DNA of 64,000 bases from Pelagimonas varians (GTDB taxonomy: Bacteria > Pseudomonadota > Alphaproteobacteria > Rhodobacterales > Rhodobacteraceae): contig NZ_QKMF01000005.1 in the NCBI RefSeq assembly GCF_003208435.1, positions 186,001 to 250,000 of the forward strand, written 5' to 3'. Every line of letters begins with the position of its first letter. Position 1 is the first letter of the stretch. The translations under genes were made by a program, and so were the position numbers. The notes beneath the pieces are model-generated. The model ran no database searches. It was given only the letters and a program-made list of their open reading frames with translations, and was not told the origin of the DNA. Below are positions 17,678-27,069 of the stretch, in pieces.

Positions 17678-18247
17678 ATGCCGCGCGGAATTGGCCGGAA
17701 CCATGATGAAAAACGAGAAGCGTTGCGCAAAGGCGCTGCGGTCTATTTTGCGCGGCACGGGTTTGACCGTGCATCGATGAGCGGGGCTGCGCGGGAAATT
17801 GGCGTGTCAAAGGCGTTGATCTATCACTACCACGACAGCAAAGAGGCGTTGTTGTTCGATATTCTTGAGGGGCATTTAACAGAGCTGGTCGCAGTTGTGG
17901 AGGAAAGCGCGCCCAAGGGTTTGCGTGCCCTGATCGCTGCGGTTCTGGATTCCTATGAAGATGCGGACGCCGAACATAAGCTGCAGCTCGAATCGTTGTC
18001 TGCCTTGCCAATGGACATGCAGGCACCCTTGTTGGCAGCCCAGCGGTATCTGGTAGAGGCGATGAGCACCGCGATAGAGGCGGTTAAACCCGGTTTGGAG
18101 CCTGAACGGCTGAGAGCCGCGACCATGACAATCTATGGCATTTTGAACTGGTATTATATGTGGCACCGGCCTGGAAAAGGTATGTCACGTCAAGCATATG
18201 CAGAGTTGGCGGCGGATTTTGTCGAAGGGGGATTGGAGCGGATTTAA
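17678..18247 (+). CDS. TetR/AcrR family regulator, possible PaaR
   Basis: The 189-residue protein has a standard N-terminal TetR helix-turn-helix (about residues 14-57, including GFDRASMSGAAREIGVSKALIYHYHDSKEAL) and a C-terminal ligand domain. It lies 77 bases after paaK on the same strand. The perfect palindrome between paaZ and paaI is of TetR type, so this is likely a phenylacetyl-CoA-responsive repressor acting beside PaaX. The target assignment is by context only. Confidence 0.8.
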   Translation: MPRGIGRNHDEKREALRKGAAVYFARHGFDRASMSGAAREIGVSKALIYHYHDSKEALLFDILEGHLTELVAVVEESAPKGLRALIAAVLDSYEDADAEHKLQLESLSALPMDMQAPLLAAQRYLVEAMSTAIEAVKPGLEPERLRAATMTIYGILNWYYMWHRPGKGMSRQAYAELAADFVEGGLERI

Positions 18248-18367
18248 CCCCGTGCAAGCGCAGCTCTTGTTTCCGATGCGCTCCAAAGCGGGTGCCGTAA
18301 CAATCAAAAAACGGCCATCTGCCCCCATTTTACGACTTGTGAGAAGTCAGCGCTACGGATAGATCCA

Positions 18368-18420
18368 GCGGCGGGACACCCTTCCCCAACGAAGGGCGAT
18401 TATCTGTAAGGATAGCATCA
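18368..18420 (+). ncRNA. serC-type leader RNA
   Basis: Immediately before serC is a conserved-looking leader: a hairpin CCCTTC (18379-18384) with GAAGGG (18391-18396), then a small stem TATC (18401-18404) with GATA (18411-18414) that encloses the AAGGA ribosome binding site, ending at the ATG. This matches my memory of the serC motif described upstream of alphaproteobacterial serC genes. Masking of the ribosome binding site suggests translational control; no ligand is established. Confidence 0.7.
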
Positions 18421-19566
18421 ATGGCTATGACTAAACCCGCAACGCGGCCCGCAAACCCGCGTTTTTCTTCCGGCCCCTGCGCCAAAATCCCCACATTTTC
18501 GCTGGATAAACTTGCAGATGCGCCGTTGGGCCGTTCGCACCGTGCCGCTGTCGGCAAATCCAAGCTGAAAGCCGCGATCGAAGAGACGCGCGACCTGCTA
18601 GGCATCCCCGCTGACTATAAAATCGGTATCGTTCCTGCGTCTGACACTGGCGCGATGGAAATGGCGATGTGGTCGATGCTGGGCGAACGTAAGGCCGAGA
18701 TGGTTGCTTGGGAAAGCTTCGGGTCCGGCTGGGTCACTGATGTGGTCAAGCAGCTCAAGATCGACGCCGAGGTCAAGACCGCCGATTATGGCGAGATTGT
18801 TGACTTCGCCGAGATCGATTTTAACAACGACGTTGTCTTTACCTGGAATGGCACCACCTCGGGTGTGCGGGTTCCAAACGGCGACGCGATCCCCGCTGAC
18901 CGTGATGGTCTGACGCTGTGCGATGCCACATCGGCAGCCTTTGCGATGGATCTGCCATGGGACAAACTGGACGTAACGACTTTCTCTTGGCAGAAGGTTC
19001 TGGGCGGAGAAGCGGCGCATGGCGTGCTGATCCTGAGCCCGCGTGCCGTTGCGCGTCTGGAAAGCTATACACCTGCATGGCCGCTGCCAAAAATCTTTCG
19101 CCTGACCAAAGGTGGGAAGCTGATCGACGGTATCTTTACCGGTGCAACGATCAACACGCCATCAATGCTCTGCGTTGAGGACTATCTGGTTGCGCTTGAC
19201 TGGGCCCGTTCCGAAGGTGGCCTGAAGGGCATAATCGCCCGCGCCGAAGCCAACGCCCAAGCTGTTTGGGATTTCTGCGACGCGCATGACTGGATTGCCA
19301 ACCTCGCGGTTGATCCGGCGACTCGTTCGAACACAAGTGTCTGCCTTAAGTTTACCGACGACCGCATCAAAGACGGCGCAGCCTTCGCTAAAGCGATTGC
19401 AAAACGTCTTGAGGCAGAAGGTGTTGCACTGGACGTTGGCGCTTACCGCGATGCGCCTGCCGGTCTGCGGATCTGGTGTGGTGGTACAGTTGAAACTGCA
19501 GATTTGCAGGCGATGCTGCCGTGGCTTGAATGGGCCTTTGACGCCGAGATCGACGCGCAAGCCTAA
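18421..19566 (+). CDS. serC: Phosphoserine aminotransferase
   Basis: SerC transfers the amino group of glutamate to 3-phosphohydroxypyruvate in serine synthesis and also serves pyridoxal phosphate synthesis. The 381-residue product is of the alphaproteobacterial type, with the PLP lysine in [15 protein letters not shown] and the N-terminal [11 protein letters not shown] segment. Its start is set by the structured leader ending at 18420. It is followed 71 bases later by serA, with a GC-rich hairpin in the gap. Confidence 0.95.
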   Translation: MAMTKPATRPANPRFSSGPCAKIPTFSLDKLADAPLGRSHRAAVGKSKLKAAIEETRDLLGIPADYKIGIVPASDTGAMEMAMWSMLGERKAEMVAWESFGSGWVTDVVKQLKIDAEVKTADYGEIVDFAEIDFNNDVVFTWNGTTSGVRVPNGDAIPADRDGLTLCDATSAAFAMDLPWDKLDVTTFSWQKVLGGEAAHGVLILSPRAVARLESYTPAWPLPKIFRLTKGGKLIDGIFTGATINTPSMLCVEDYLVALDWARSEGGLKGIIARAEANAQAVWDFCDAHDWIANLAVDPATRSNTSVCLKFTDDRIKDGAAFAKAIAKRLEAEGVALDVGAYRDAPAGLRIWCGGTVETADLQAMLPWLEWAFDAEIDAQA

Positions 19567-19585
19567 GCACATTTTGGTGAAAACG

Positions 19586-19607
19586 CGGGGCCCCACGTGC
19601 GGCCCCG
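19586..19607 (+). promoter_or_regulatory. Intercistronic hairpin between serC and serA
   Basis: CGGGGCC (19586-19592) pairs with GGCCCCG (19601-19607) around an 8-base loop. There is no long T-run after it, so it is more likely a partial terminator or mRNA stabiliser than a full stop. Confidence 0.55.
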
Positions 19608-19637
19608 TTCCCTCCCTATATTCTAAGGACCTCTATC

Positions 19638-21233
19638 ATGGCGCCCAAAGTACTCGTCTCCGACAAACTCTCCGAAACAGCTGTTCAGATTTTCCGCGAC
19701 CGTGGAATTGACGTAGATTTCATGCCCGACCTTGGCAAAGACAAAGACAAACTGGCCGAATTGATTGGTCAGTATGACGGTCTGGCTATTCGCTCGGCGA
19801 CAAAAGTCACGCCAACCATCCTTGAAGCCGCGACCAACCTCAAAGTTGTGGCGCGTGCAGGTATTGGCACCGACAACGTCGACAAAGAAGCCGCATCCAA
19901 AAAGGGTGTGATCGTCATGAACACGCCTTTCGGCAATATGATCACCACAGCCGAACATGCCATCGCAATGATGTTTGCAGTGGCACGCCAGATCCCCGAA
20001 GCGTCGGCGTCGACCCATGCTGGCAAATGGGAAAAGTCCAAGTTCATGGGCACCGAGCTGACCAATAAAACATTGGGCGTTATCGGCGCAGGCAACATCG
20101 GCGGGATCGTTTGTGATCGTGCGCGCGGCCTGAAGATGAAGGTCATCGCGTTTGACCCCTTCTTGTCCGAAGAAAAAGCCGCTGCAATGCATGTTGAAAA
20201 AGTCGAGCTGGAAGACCTGCTGGCCCGCGCTGATTTCATCACGCTGCATGTGCCGCTGACGGATGGCACTCGTAACATTCTAAGCCGCGAAAACCTGGCC
20301 AAGACCAAAAAAGGTGTGCGCATTGTCAACTGTGCCCGTGGTGGTTTGATCGACGAAGAAGCGCTGGCCGAAATGCTTCAGTCTGGTCACGTTGCTGGTG
20401 CGGCGCTTGATGTATTCGCGGTTGAGCCTGCTAAAGAAAACGTTCTGTTCAACTTGCCCAACGTGGTTTGCACACCGCATTTGGGCGCTTCTACAACAGA
20501 AGCCCAAGAAAACGTTGCCTTGCAGGTGGCCGAACAGATGTCCAACTATCTGTTGACCGGCGCTGTTGAGAACGCGTTGAACATGCCGTCTGTGACAGCC
20601 GAAGAGGCCAAAGTGATGGGGCCATGGATCAAGCTGGCCGATCACTTGGGCGCATTCGCCGGTCAAATGACCGACGAGCCAATCAAAGCCATCAACATCT
20701 TGTACGACGGTGCGGCCGCCGAAATGAACCTTGAGGCGCTGAACTGCAGTGCTATCGCCGGGATCATGAAAAAGGCCAATCCTGATGTGAACATGGTTTC
20801 TGCCCCTGTTGTCGCCAAAGAACGCGGCATTCAGATCAGCACGACCAATCAGGACAAAGCTGGCAGCTTTGATGGATATATCAAGATCACGGTTGTGACC
20901 GACAAGCAGGAACGTTCGGTTGCGGGCACTGTGTTCAGTGATGGCAAGCCACGCTTTATCCAGATCAAAGGCATCAACATCGACGCCGAAGTTGGCGCGC
21001 ATATGCTGTACACCACCAACAAAGACGTACCGGGTATTATCGGGACGTTGGGTCAGACAATGGGTGAAAACGGCGTGAACATCGCCAACTTTACCCTTGG
21101 CCGCTCCGAAGTTGGCGGCGGTGCCATTGCCTTGCTGTATGTAGATGCTCCTGTTGCATCTGAGGTGATTGCCAAGCTGACAACAACCAACATGTTCAAG
21201 CAGGTTAAGCCACTGCAATTCGACGTTTCCTAA
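19638..21233 (+). CDS. serA: D-3-phosphoglycerate dehydrogenase
   Basis: SerA oxidises 3-phosphoglycerate with NAD+ to 3-phosphohydroxypyruvate, the first step of serine synthesis. The 531-residue protein is the long form: catalytic and NAD domains (GVIGAGNIGG; NCARGGLIDEEAL; TPHLGAST), an allosteric substrate-binding domain and a C-terminal ACT domain (about 450-531, KDVPGIIGTLGQTMGENGVNIAN) for serine feedback. It is co-oriented with serC and ends in a strong terminator. Confidence 0.96.
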   Translation: MAPKVLVSDKLSETAVQIFRDRGIDVDFMPDLGKDKDKLAELIGQYDGLAIRSATKVTPTILEAATNLKVVARAGIGTDNVDKEAASKKGVIVMNTPFGNMITTAEHAIAMMFAVARQIPEASASTHAGKWEKSKFMGTELTNKTLGVIGAGNIGGIVCDRARGLKMKVIAFDPFLSEEKAAAMHVEKVELEDLLARADFITLHVPLTDGTRNILSRENLAKTKKGVRIVNCARGGLIDEEALAEMLQSGHVAGAALDVFAVEPAKENVLFNLPNVVCTPHLGASTTEAQENVALQVAEQMSNYLLTGAVENALNMPSVTAEEAKVMGPWIKLADHLGAFAGQMTDEPIKAINILYDGAAAEMNLEALNCSAIAGIMKKANPDVNMVSAPVVAKERGIQISTTNQDKAGSFDGYIKITVVTDKQERSVAGTVFSDGKPRFIQIKGINIDAEVGAHMLYTTNKDVPGIIGTLGQTMGENGVNIANFTLGRSEVGGGAIALLYVDAPVASEVIAKLTTTNMFKQVKPLQFDVS

Positions 21234-21261
21234 ACGCTGCTCGTTGCATGCTAGAATTTGA

Positions 21262-21295
21262 ACGCCGCCCGTTTTTCGGGCGGCGTTTTTCTTTG
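21262..21295 (+). terminator. Terminator of the serC-serA operon
   Basis: ACGCCGCCCG and CGGGCGGCGT form a near-perfect 10-bp stem with a TTTT loop followed by a T-run. Confidence 0.9.
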
Positions 21296-21354
21296 CATAA
21301 AGGCTGGCCCAAGATTACAGCCTCATATCAATCGTTTTGTTTAAGGATATTCCC

Positions 21355-22098
21355 ATGCCCGAACCAGTTTTTGTTGTCGGCGATATTCATGGGCAGTTGG
21401 ATCAGCTGTCCAGCGCGCTAGAGATGATTGATCGCGATGACTGTGCCGGTGCACCGGTGGTTTTTGTTGGGGATTATATCGACCGAGGGCCTGATAGCGG
21501 TGCAGTGATCGAGACATTGATGCGCGGGCAGGCGGAGGGCAAGAATTGGACCTGTCTGCTGGGTAACCATGACGACTATCTGGTGCGTTTTGTGGGGCCA
21601 ACCCCGAACTTTCCCGAGGATGGAAGCCATACCCGTTGGTTGTTGCCCCAAATCGGCGGCTTTGAAACGCTCGCTTCTTATGGGGTCGATGTCACAGCGC
21701 AAGATGACAACGAAACCCTTCGCGCCAAGGCATTGCAAGCGATCCCTGAGGAACATGTGACTTGGCTGTCAGGCCTGCCACGCCTGTACGAAACTGAGGA
21801 TCACATTTTTGCCCATGCAGGTATTCGCCCGGGTGTGGAGTTGGGCGCACAAGACCCTGAAGATCTGATCTGGATCCGTCAGGAGTTTTTGAACGATCCG
21901 CGCGATCACGGGCGTTTGGTCGTGCATGGACACACCGCGATCAAGGTGCCCGAACACCGTGGCAACCGGGTCAATGTTGACGGTGGAGCGGGCTTTGGTC
22001 GGCCTTTGTATCCCGTCCTATTGATCGGTCGCGATGCTTTCTTGCTCGGTCCTTTCGGGCGTAGGCACCTTGAGCCACTGCCAAGCCTCGTACTGTGA
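21355..22098 (+). CDS. Metallophosphoesterase, PPP-type serine/threonine phosphatase-like
   Basis: The 247-residue product has the calcineurin-like metal signature in order: GDIHGQ near residue 11, GDYIDRG near 37 and GNHDDY near 67, plus the later HAGIRPG and HGHT histidines. These are bacterial PPP-family phosphatases (PrpA/ApaH-like). The ATG at 21355 follows TAAGGA; the upstream TTG at 21337 is rejected. Its last 81 bases overlap the 3' end of the convergent SulP gene, an unusually long coding overlap. Confidence 0.88.
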   Translation: MPEPVFVVGDIHGQLDQLSSALEMIDRDDCAGAPVVFVGDYIDRGPDSGAVIETLMRGQAEGKNWTCLLGNHDDYLVRFVGPTPNFPEDGSHTRWLLPQIGGFETLASYGVDVTAQDDNETLRAKALQAIPEEHVTWLSGLPRLYETEDHIFAHAGIRPGVELGAQDPEDLIWIRQEFLNDPRDHGRLVVHGHTAIKVPEHRGNRVNVDGGAGFGRPLYPVLLIGRDAFLLGPFGRRHLEPLPSLVL

Positions 22099-23772
22099 CA
22101 AGAAGACCTGCCCGCTCAGATCAGTCAGCAGATGAGAACGTTTGAGGCGGTCCATTACAGGGCCTTTGACTTCGGACAGGTGAAGTGCGATTCCCATATC
22201 CGTCAGGCGGCGGTTCAGCTCCTCTAGGGTTTCAAGCGCGCTCATGTCGACTTCGTTCACGGCTGGGAACATTAAAATGACATGCTCGATGGGTTGGTCG
22301 CAGGTCACACGATTCAAGACATAGTCCTCAAGGAATCGTGCGTTGGCGAAATACAGGCTTTCGTCGACCCGCAACGTAACCAAATGGGGGTGTGTTTCAA
22401 CGTCATGGCGCAGGATGTTGCGGAAATGCTGGGTGTCCGGAACCAGACCCACTTCGGCGACATGGGGCCGCGATGTCTTGTAAAGATGCAATGCGATGGA
22501 CAAAATCACCCCGGCAGAAACGCCGACTTCGACGCCAAAGGCCAAGGTCAGCACAATTGTTGCGGCGACCGCTGCGAAATCAACCTTGGAATAGCCCCAA
22601 GCCTTTTTTAGAATCGAGAAATCGACCAAAGACAAAACGGCCACAATGATTGTTGCGGCAAGGGTCGCTTTTGGCAAGAAATGCAGCAAGGGTGTCATGA
22701 ACAGTGTGGCAACAGCGATCCCCACAGCAGTAAAGGCCCCAGCAGCGGGTGTTTCTGCGCCAGCGTCATAATTGACCACGGAGCGGGAAAACCCGCCTGT
22801 GACCGGATACCCGCCACTGACAGCGGCGGCCACATTCGATGCACCCAGGCCGATCAGCTCTTGGTCGGGTTCAATGCGCTGGCGCTTTTTGGCAGCCAGC
22901 GTTTGCGCCACGGACACGGATTCGACAAATCCGATTATGGAAATCAGGAGAGCAGACACAAACAACTGGTTCCAAAGGCCGGGGTTGAAATTTGGAAGGG
23001 TCAGCGGCGGCAGGCCGGTTGGCACTTGGCCGACAATTTTTACGCCGTGCTCACCTAGGTTGAAAAGCCATGTGATCAATGTGGTGACAACTATGACGGC
23101 CACCGGCCCGGCTTTGGCCAGAATATCGGCGTTTCGCGGGGTAAGACCAAAGGAAAGCAACAAGGGTTTCAGCCCTTTGCGGACCCAGAATAGAACCGAG
23201 ACGGCAAAAATGCCAATTGCCACAGTGATTAGATTTGTCTGGCCGATATGCGCAACCAGATCGCCCAATACTTGAGGCAGGGTATGGCCGTGCATTTGAA
23301 CACCAAAAATGTGTTTCAGCTGAGAGGCGGCAATCAGGATGCCGGAGGCGGTGATAAAGCCTGCGATTACCGGGTGGCTCAGAAAATTGGCCAAAAATCC
23401 GAGGCGGAAAAACCCCATAGCCAGCAAAATTAATCCTGAAATAAAGGCTAAGGTTACTGCGGCCATTGCGATTTCCACCGGATCACTAAGTCCGAGGTTC
23501 GCAATCGCGGCGGCGGTCATCAATGACACAACCGCGACCGGCCCAACTGATAGGGCGCGGCTGGTACCAAAAATTGCATAGGCAACCAAAGGCAGGATGG
23601 ATGCGTAGAGCCCCATTTCAGCCGGAAGACCGGCCAATAGCGCATAGGCCAATGATTGTGGAATAAGCATGATCGTGACGATCAACGCAGCAACAAGATC
23701 CGAAGTCGCAGTTTGGCGGTTATAGGTCTTGGCCCAGAATAGAATAGGCAAATAGCGTTTGATCTGATGCAT
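22018..23772 (-). CDS. SulP family inorganic anion transporter with STAS domain
   Basis: The 584-residue protein has the SLC26/SulP architecture: about a dozen or more membrane helices (SLAYALLAGLPAEMGLYAS near the start is the family's signature) followed by a cytoplasmic STAS domain at the C-terminus (about 440-560). Members carry sulfate, bicarbonate or other anions; the substrate cannot be told from sequence. The ATG at 23772 follows AAAGGA; an upstream in-frame ATG at 23811 is less likely. The C-terminal 26 codons overlap the phosphoesterase gene on the other strand. Confidence 0.9.
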   Translation of the reverse strand: MHQIKRYLPILFWAKTYNRQTATSDLVAALIVTIMLIPQSLAYALLAGLPAEMGLYASILPLVAYAIFGTSRALSVGPVAVVSLMTAAAIANLGLSDPVEIAMAAVTLAFISGLILLAMGFFRLGFLANFLSHPVIAGFITASGILIAASQLKHIFGVQMHGHTLPQVLGDLVAHIGQTNLITVAIGIFAVSVLFWVRKGLKPLLLSFGLTPRNADILAKAGPVAVIVVTTLITWLFNLGEHGVKIVGQVPTGLPPLTLPNFNPGLWNQLFVSALLISIIGFVESVSVAQTLAAKKRQRIEPDQELIGLGASNVAAAVSGGYPVTGGFSRSVVNYDAGAETPAAGAFTAVGIAVATLFMTPLLHFLPKATLAATIIVAVLSLVDFSILKKAWGYSKVDFAAVAATIVLTLAFGVEVGVSAGVILSIALHLYKTSRPHVAEVGLVPDTQHFRNILRHDVETHPHLVTLRVDESLYFANARFLEDYVLNRVTCDQPIEHVILMFPAVNEVDMSALETLEELNRRLTDMGIALHLSEVKGPVMDRLKRSHLLTDLSGQVFLSQYEAWQWLKVPTPERTEQESIATDQ

Positions 23773-23897
23773 TGTGCAATCCTTTGGGGGCCATTGGGCC
23801 TCGAGTTGCACTACATATATTCTAAAAGATGAATTTGTGAAGGGCTTTTCTGATCAACAGGAAAAATGGCCCAACACAGAGGTCGGGCCAAAGATTG

Positions 23898-25247
23898 TTA
23901 TGCAGCGGAAAACCCCGCGTCCAAAGCGGACAAGATGACATCCACCTCCGCTTCGGTAATGGTCAGGGGAGGCGACATCAAAACGTTATGTGCGCCCAAA
24001 CGCACCATAGCCCCAGCTTCGTAGGCGGTCTGGTGGACACGTTTCATCGTATCCATGTCCATGGGCGTCTTGGCCTCACGGTTTGACACAAGCTCGATCC
24101 CGGTCATCAATCCATGCCCGCCGCGCACATCACCGATGATGGCGTGTTTCTTTGCCAAAGCCAGAACACCTTCATAAAGCTGTGTACCGCGCGCCGCTGC
24201 ATTGGTTTTTGTATCCAGCCGCACTGTTTCGTCTAGACAGGCACTGACCGCAGCCGCGCCGACAGGATGAGCCGAATAGGTATAGCCGTGATAAATTCCG
24301 CCATCGGGGCCTGCGGTTTCAAAGACCTCCGCCACCTTGCCCGAGATCAGAGCGGCACCAACCGGGAAGTAGCCGGATGTGATGCCCTTGGCTGTACACA
24401 TCATATCGGGTTTGACCCCCCAGTGCCGTGCCCCGCTCCAGTCTCCAGTGCGGCCAAAGCCGGTGATAACCTCGTCGGAAATGAGCAAAATACCATGGCG
24501 ATCACAAATATCACGCATCATTGGCATAAAGCTGGCATGAGGGACGATCACGCCGCCGGCACCCAAAATGGGTTCCATAATCAATGCCGCAATTGATCCT
24601 GCCCCTTGAAAGTCAATCTCGTCCTCAAAGGCCTGTGCGATCAGTTGCGCCAGCTTTGCCGGATCGGTTTCGTTAAATGGATTTCGGTATGGGTAAGGGG
24701 CGGGCAAGTGAAAACAGCCTGCCAAAAGCGGTTCGTAATTGACGCGGAACCGGTTGTTCCCATTGACCGAAGCCCCGCCAAAATGTGTTCCATGATAGCC
24801 CTTTTTCAGGCTAAAGAACTTGGTCCGGTTTGGTTCTCCGCGAAGCCGATGATACTGGCGTGCCAACCGTAGACATGTTTCGACACTGTCGGAGCCGCCG
24901 GACGTAAAGAAGACCCGTTCGATCCCGTCTTCTGCAAAGAACTCCTGAACCTTGAAACCCGCTTCGATTGCGGGCGGGTTGGACGTCCCCGCAAAGGCAG
25001 AATAATAGGGTAATTCTTGTAACTGGCTGCTGATGGCATCTTTGATCGGGTCATTGGAATACCCCAAGTTCACGCACCAAAGCCCACCAACGGCATCGAC
25101 TACTTCGTGGCCGTCGATATCCGTAATCTTGGTGCCTTGTGCCTTGGTGATGATTTTTGGCGGATTCGCCTGCGCTTCGGCCGGATGCCCCATGGGATGC
25201 CAAAGCTGACGCGCGTTGTTTTCCTTTAGAAAGTTTTGATCATTCAT
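23898..25247 (-). CDS. Class III aminotransferase (omega-amino acid/pyruvate type)
   Basis: The 449-residue protein is a fold-type-I PLP enzyme with the lysine in MCTAKGITSGYFPVGA and the DAVGGLWCVNLGY segment common to omega-transaminases that use pyruvate and a terminal amine such as beta-alanine, taurine or putrescine. The substrate is not determinable by eye. The ATG at 25247 follows GGGAG; an 18-bp palindrome lies just upstream and probably binds its regulator. It is divergent from the histidine kinase gene and has no metabolic neighbours. Confidence 0.88.
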   Translation of the reverse strand: MNDQNFLKENNARQLWHPMGHPAEAQANPPKIITKAQGTKITDIDGHEVVDAVGGLWCVNLGYSNDPIKDAISSQLQELPYYSAFAGTSNPPAIEAGFKVQEFFAEDGIERVFFTSGGSDSVETCLRLARQYHRLRGEPNRTKFFSLKKGYHGTHFGGASVNGNNRFRVNYEPLLAGCFHLPAPYPYRNPFNETDPAKLAQLIAQAFEDEIDFQGAGSIAALIMEPILGAGGVIVPHASFMPMMRDICDRHGILLISDEVITGFGRTGDWSGARHWGVKPDMMCTAKGITSGYFPVGAALISGKVAEVFETAGPDGGIYHGYTYSAHPVGAAAVSACLDETVRLDTKTNAAARGTQLYEGVLALAKKHAIIGDVRGGHGLMTGIELVSNREAKTPMDMDTMKRVHQTAYEAGAMVRLGAHNVLMSPPLTITEAEVDVILSALDAGFSAA

Positions 25248-25263
25248 TTTGCGACTCCCTGCA

Positions 25264-25281
25264 AAAATTTGATCAAATTTT
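25264..25281. promoter_or_regulatory. 18-bp perfect palindrome, probable operator
   Basis: AAAATTTGATCAAATTTT is a perfect inverted repeat lying 17-34 bases upstream of the aminotransferase ATG, adjoining its ribosome binding site. A repressor bound here would block the transcript. The TTTGATCAAA core lacks the 4-base gap of FNR sites (TTGAT-N4-ATCAA). I cannot name the regulator, and none is encoded beside it. Confidence 0.55.
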
Positions 25282-25470
25282 GGCACCGGTTTGCGGTTCT
25301 GTCCAGACGCAGCGCACCGTGCTCTATCGTTTTGATCGGATTATTGCGCACGATAATGGTGTGTGGAGGTAGGGCTTTACACGTAAAGCTAGTGCTCTAT
25401 GTCATTGGGGTGAGACAGTGCAATGGAACGCCCGCCATGTGTTCCAGAAAAAACCGTTTTGGGTACAAGA

Positions 25471-26775
25471 ATGAGTAGCGAGTACAGGCAGGAAATCGAT
25501 CGTTTGATCCGGATCGAATACGGGGAAACAGCCGAACTGGTTTTGCGGTTCCTTGGTCTGTGCTTTGGATCTGTATTGCTTTTTTTGTATACCGGTTGGG
25601 CGATAGCTTGGCTCTGGCCATTGGGTTTTTTTGTTGCACAGGCGCAGTACTACGGGTTTTTGAAAACCCGCAACGAGATCTGTACAGAAGGCGACTGCAA
25701 GATCGCCGCAGGGCTGTTTTTACTAATCTTAACCTCGTTTCTTTGGATGCCGGCTGTAATGGCAAGCCAGAACGACACTGTATTGGTGTTCGCAGGCTCC
25801 ACGTTGATGGCAACTGCGATGGTTTTTTTGGTGAGGCGTGGCGATACAGCCTGGCCTTTTGTGCTGGGCGGGGTTCTGGTCGTTTGTTGCATGTATCTGG
25901 CAGTGTTTTGGTTTCGACCATTTGATGGCGCGGATCCCGTAGCGACATGGGGTGTGCTCATCGCAAATCTGGTTTTGGTTGGATATCTGGCACAGGCTTT
26001 GTTGATTTCGCGAAGATCCAGACTGCGGGCCGTCGCCGCAACTGAACGGGCCATGCAAGAGCAAAAAATGTCGGCGGTGGGCGCACTCGCTGGTGGGGTC
26101 GCACATGATTTCAACAATATGCTGACCGCCATAATCGGCAATTTGGAATTGGCTCGCGAGTTGCCAGATGAGGATGAGCGGCAAACGGTTTTGAACGAAG
26201 CCCATAATTCTGCCAAGCGGGCGGAAGCTGTTGTGAAACAGTTGCTGATCTATTCCAGAAAGGCCCCGGCATTCCACACAGACATGGATATAAACGTCGC
26301 CGTTGCGAGGATGATGGGGTTGGCGCAGCGGTTGATCCCTGCATCTGTGACAGTCGTCTTGAAGTCCCCTCAATCCTCGCTTGGGGTGCGGGTGGACGAT
26401 TCGCAATTGATGACTGCCCTTATTAATCTGGTAGTAAATGCAGTGGACGCGATGCCCGAGGGAGGGACACTTCGGATTGTGACCAGCCTCGAAAGGGCCA
26501 AAACGGGAAACAGCATGGCAGACGGCGGCGTTTTGCCAGTCGGCGACTACGCAGTGATCCGAGTGTGCGACACTGGCATGGGGATTTCAGAGCAGGATTT
26601 GCACAAGGTGGTGCAGCCGTTCTACAGCACCAAACCCACAGGCAAAGGAACAGGGTTGGGCTTGTCGATGGTTTTGGGCTTTGCACGTGACCACGGCGGG
26701 GCACTACAACTTGTCAGCTCCCCGTCGGGAACGGAGGCCGCAGTCTGGCTGCCTTGCTTGGGCGCGCGGGCTTGA
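25471..26775 (+). CDS. Membrane sensor histidine kinase (orphan)
   Basis: The 435-residue protein has about six membrane helices in residues 25-180, then a dimerisation/phosphoacceptor domain with H212 in GGVAHDFNNML and a catalytic ATPase domain (N box NLVVNAVDAM, G1 DTGMGI, G2 GKGTGLGLSM). The HDFNN form belongs to the hybrid-kinase-like subfamily, but there is no PAS or receiver domain. No response regulator gene is nearby, so its partner is unknown. The ATG at 25471 is preferred over an upstream in-frame start at 25423; neither has a strong ribosome binding site. Confidence 0.88.
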   Translation: MSSEYRQEIDRLIRIEYGETAELVLRFLGLCFGSVLLFLYTGWAIAWLWPLGFFVAQAQYYGFLKTRNEICTEGDCKIAAGLFLLILTSFLWMPAVMASQNDTVLVFAGSTLMATAMVFLVRRGDTAWPFVLGGVLVVCCMYLAVFWFRPFDGADPVATWGVLIANLVLVGYLAQALLISRRSRLRAVAATERAMQEQKMSAVGALAGGVAHDFNNMLTAIIGNLELARELPDEDERQTVLNEAHNSAKRAEAVVKQLLIYSRKAPAFHTDMDINVAVARMMGLAQRLIPASVTVVLKSPQSSLGVRVDDSQLMTALINLVVNAVDAMPEGGTLRIVTSLERAKTGNSMADGGVLPVGDYAVIRVCDTGMGISEQDLHKVVQPFYSTKPTGKGTGLGLSMVLGFARDHGGALQLVSSPSGTEAAVWLPCLGARA

Positions 26776-26786
26776 CCTCAAACGAA

Positions 26787-26812
26787 AAACGCCGCCCAAA
26801 AGGACGGCGTTT
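26787..26812. terminator. Bidirectional terminator between kinase gene and rpmE
   Basis: AAACGCCGCCC and GGACGGCGTTT form a stem flanked by A and T runs; it can serve both convergent transcripts. Confidence 0.8.
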
Positions 26813-26836
26813 CGAAACGTGTAAAAGCAAGGGTTC

Positions 26837-27058
26837 TTAGAAGCCCAGGCCTTCGTATTTCTTTTTGAACTTGGAAACACGGCCGCCTTGGTCGAGCAGA
26901 CGCGAGTTGCCGCCGGTCCATGCAGGGTGCACGGTGGGATCAATGTCCAACACCAATGTGTCGCCTTCTTTGCCCCATGTGGTGCGGGTTTCGAAGGTGG
27001 AACCGTCGGTCATTTTGACGGTGACGAGGTGGTACTCGGGATGCAGATCTTTTTTCAT
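26837..27058 (-). CDS. rpmE: 50S ribosomal protein L31
   Basis: The 73-residue product starts [14 protein letters not shown] and has the L31 pattern [24 protein letters not shown]. The cysteines of zinc-binding L31 forms are absent, so this is the zinc-independent type. It follows rplS by 11 bases and closes the scattered ffh-rpsP-rimM-trmD-rplS-rpmE series. Confidence 0.96.
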   Translation of the reverse strand: MKKDLHPEYHLVTVKMTDGSTFETRTTWGKEGDTLVLDIDPTVHPAWTGGNSRLLDQGGRVSKFKKKYEGLGF

Positions 27059-27069
27059 CTCGTCGGTCC

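Noticed and set aside
20280-21218. 312-codon open frame antisense to serA
   Set aside because: Shadow of serA; no recognisable domain and composition typical of antisense reading.
25264-25281. FNR/FnrL site
   Set aside because: The half-sites TTGAT and ATCAA overlap instead of being separated by four bases, so the spacing is wrong for the FNR family.
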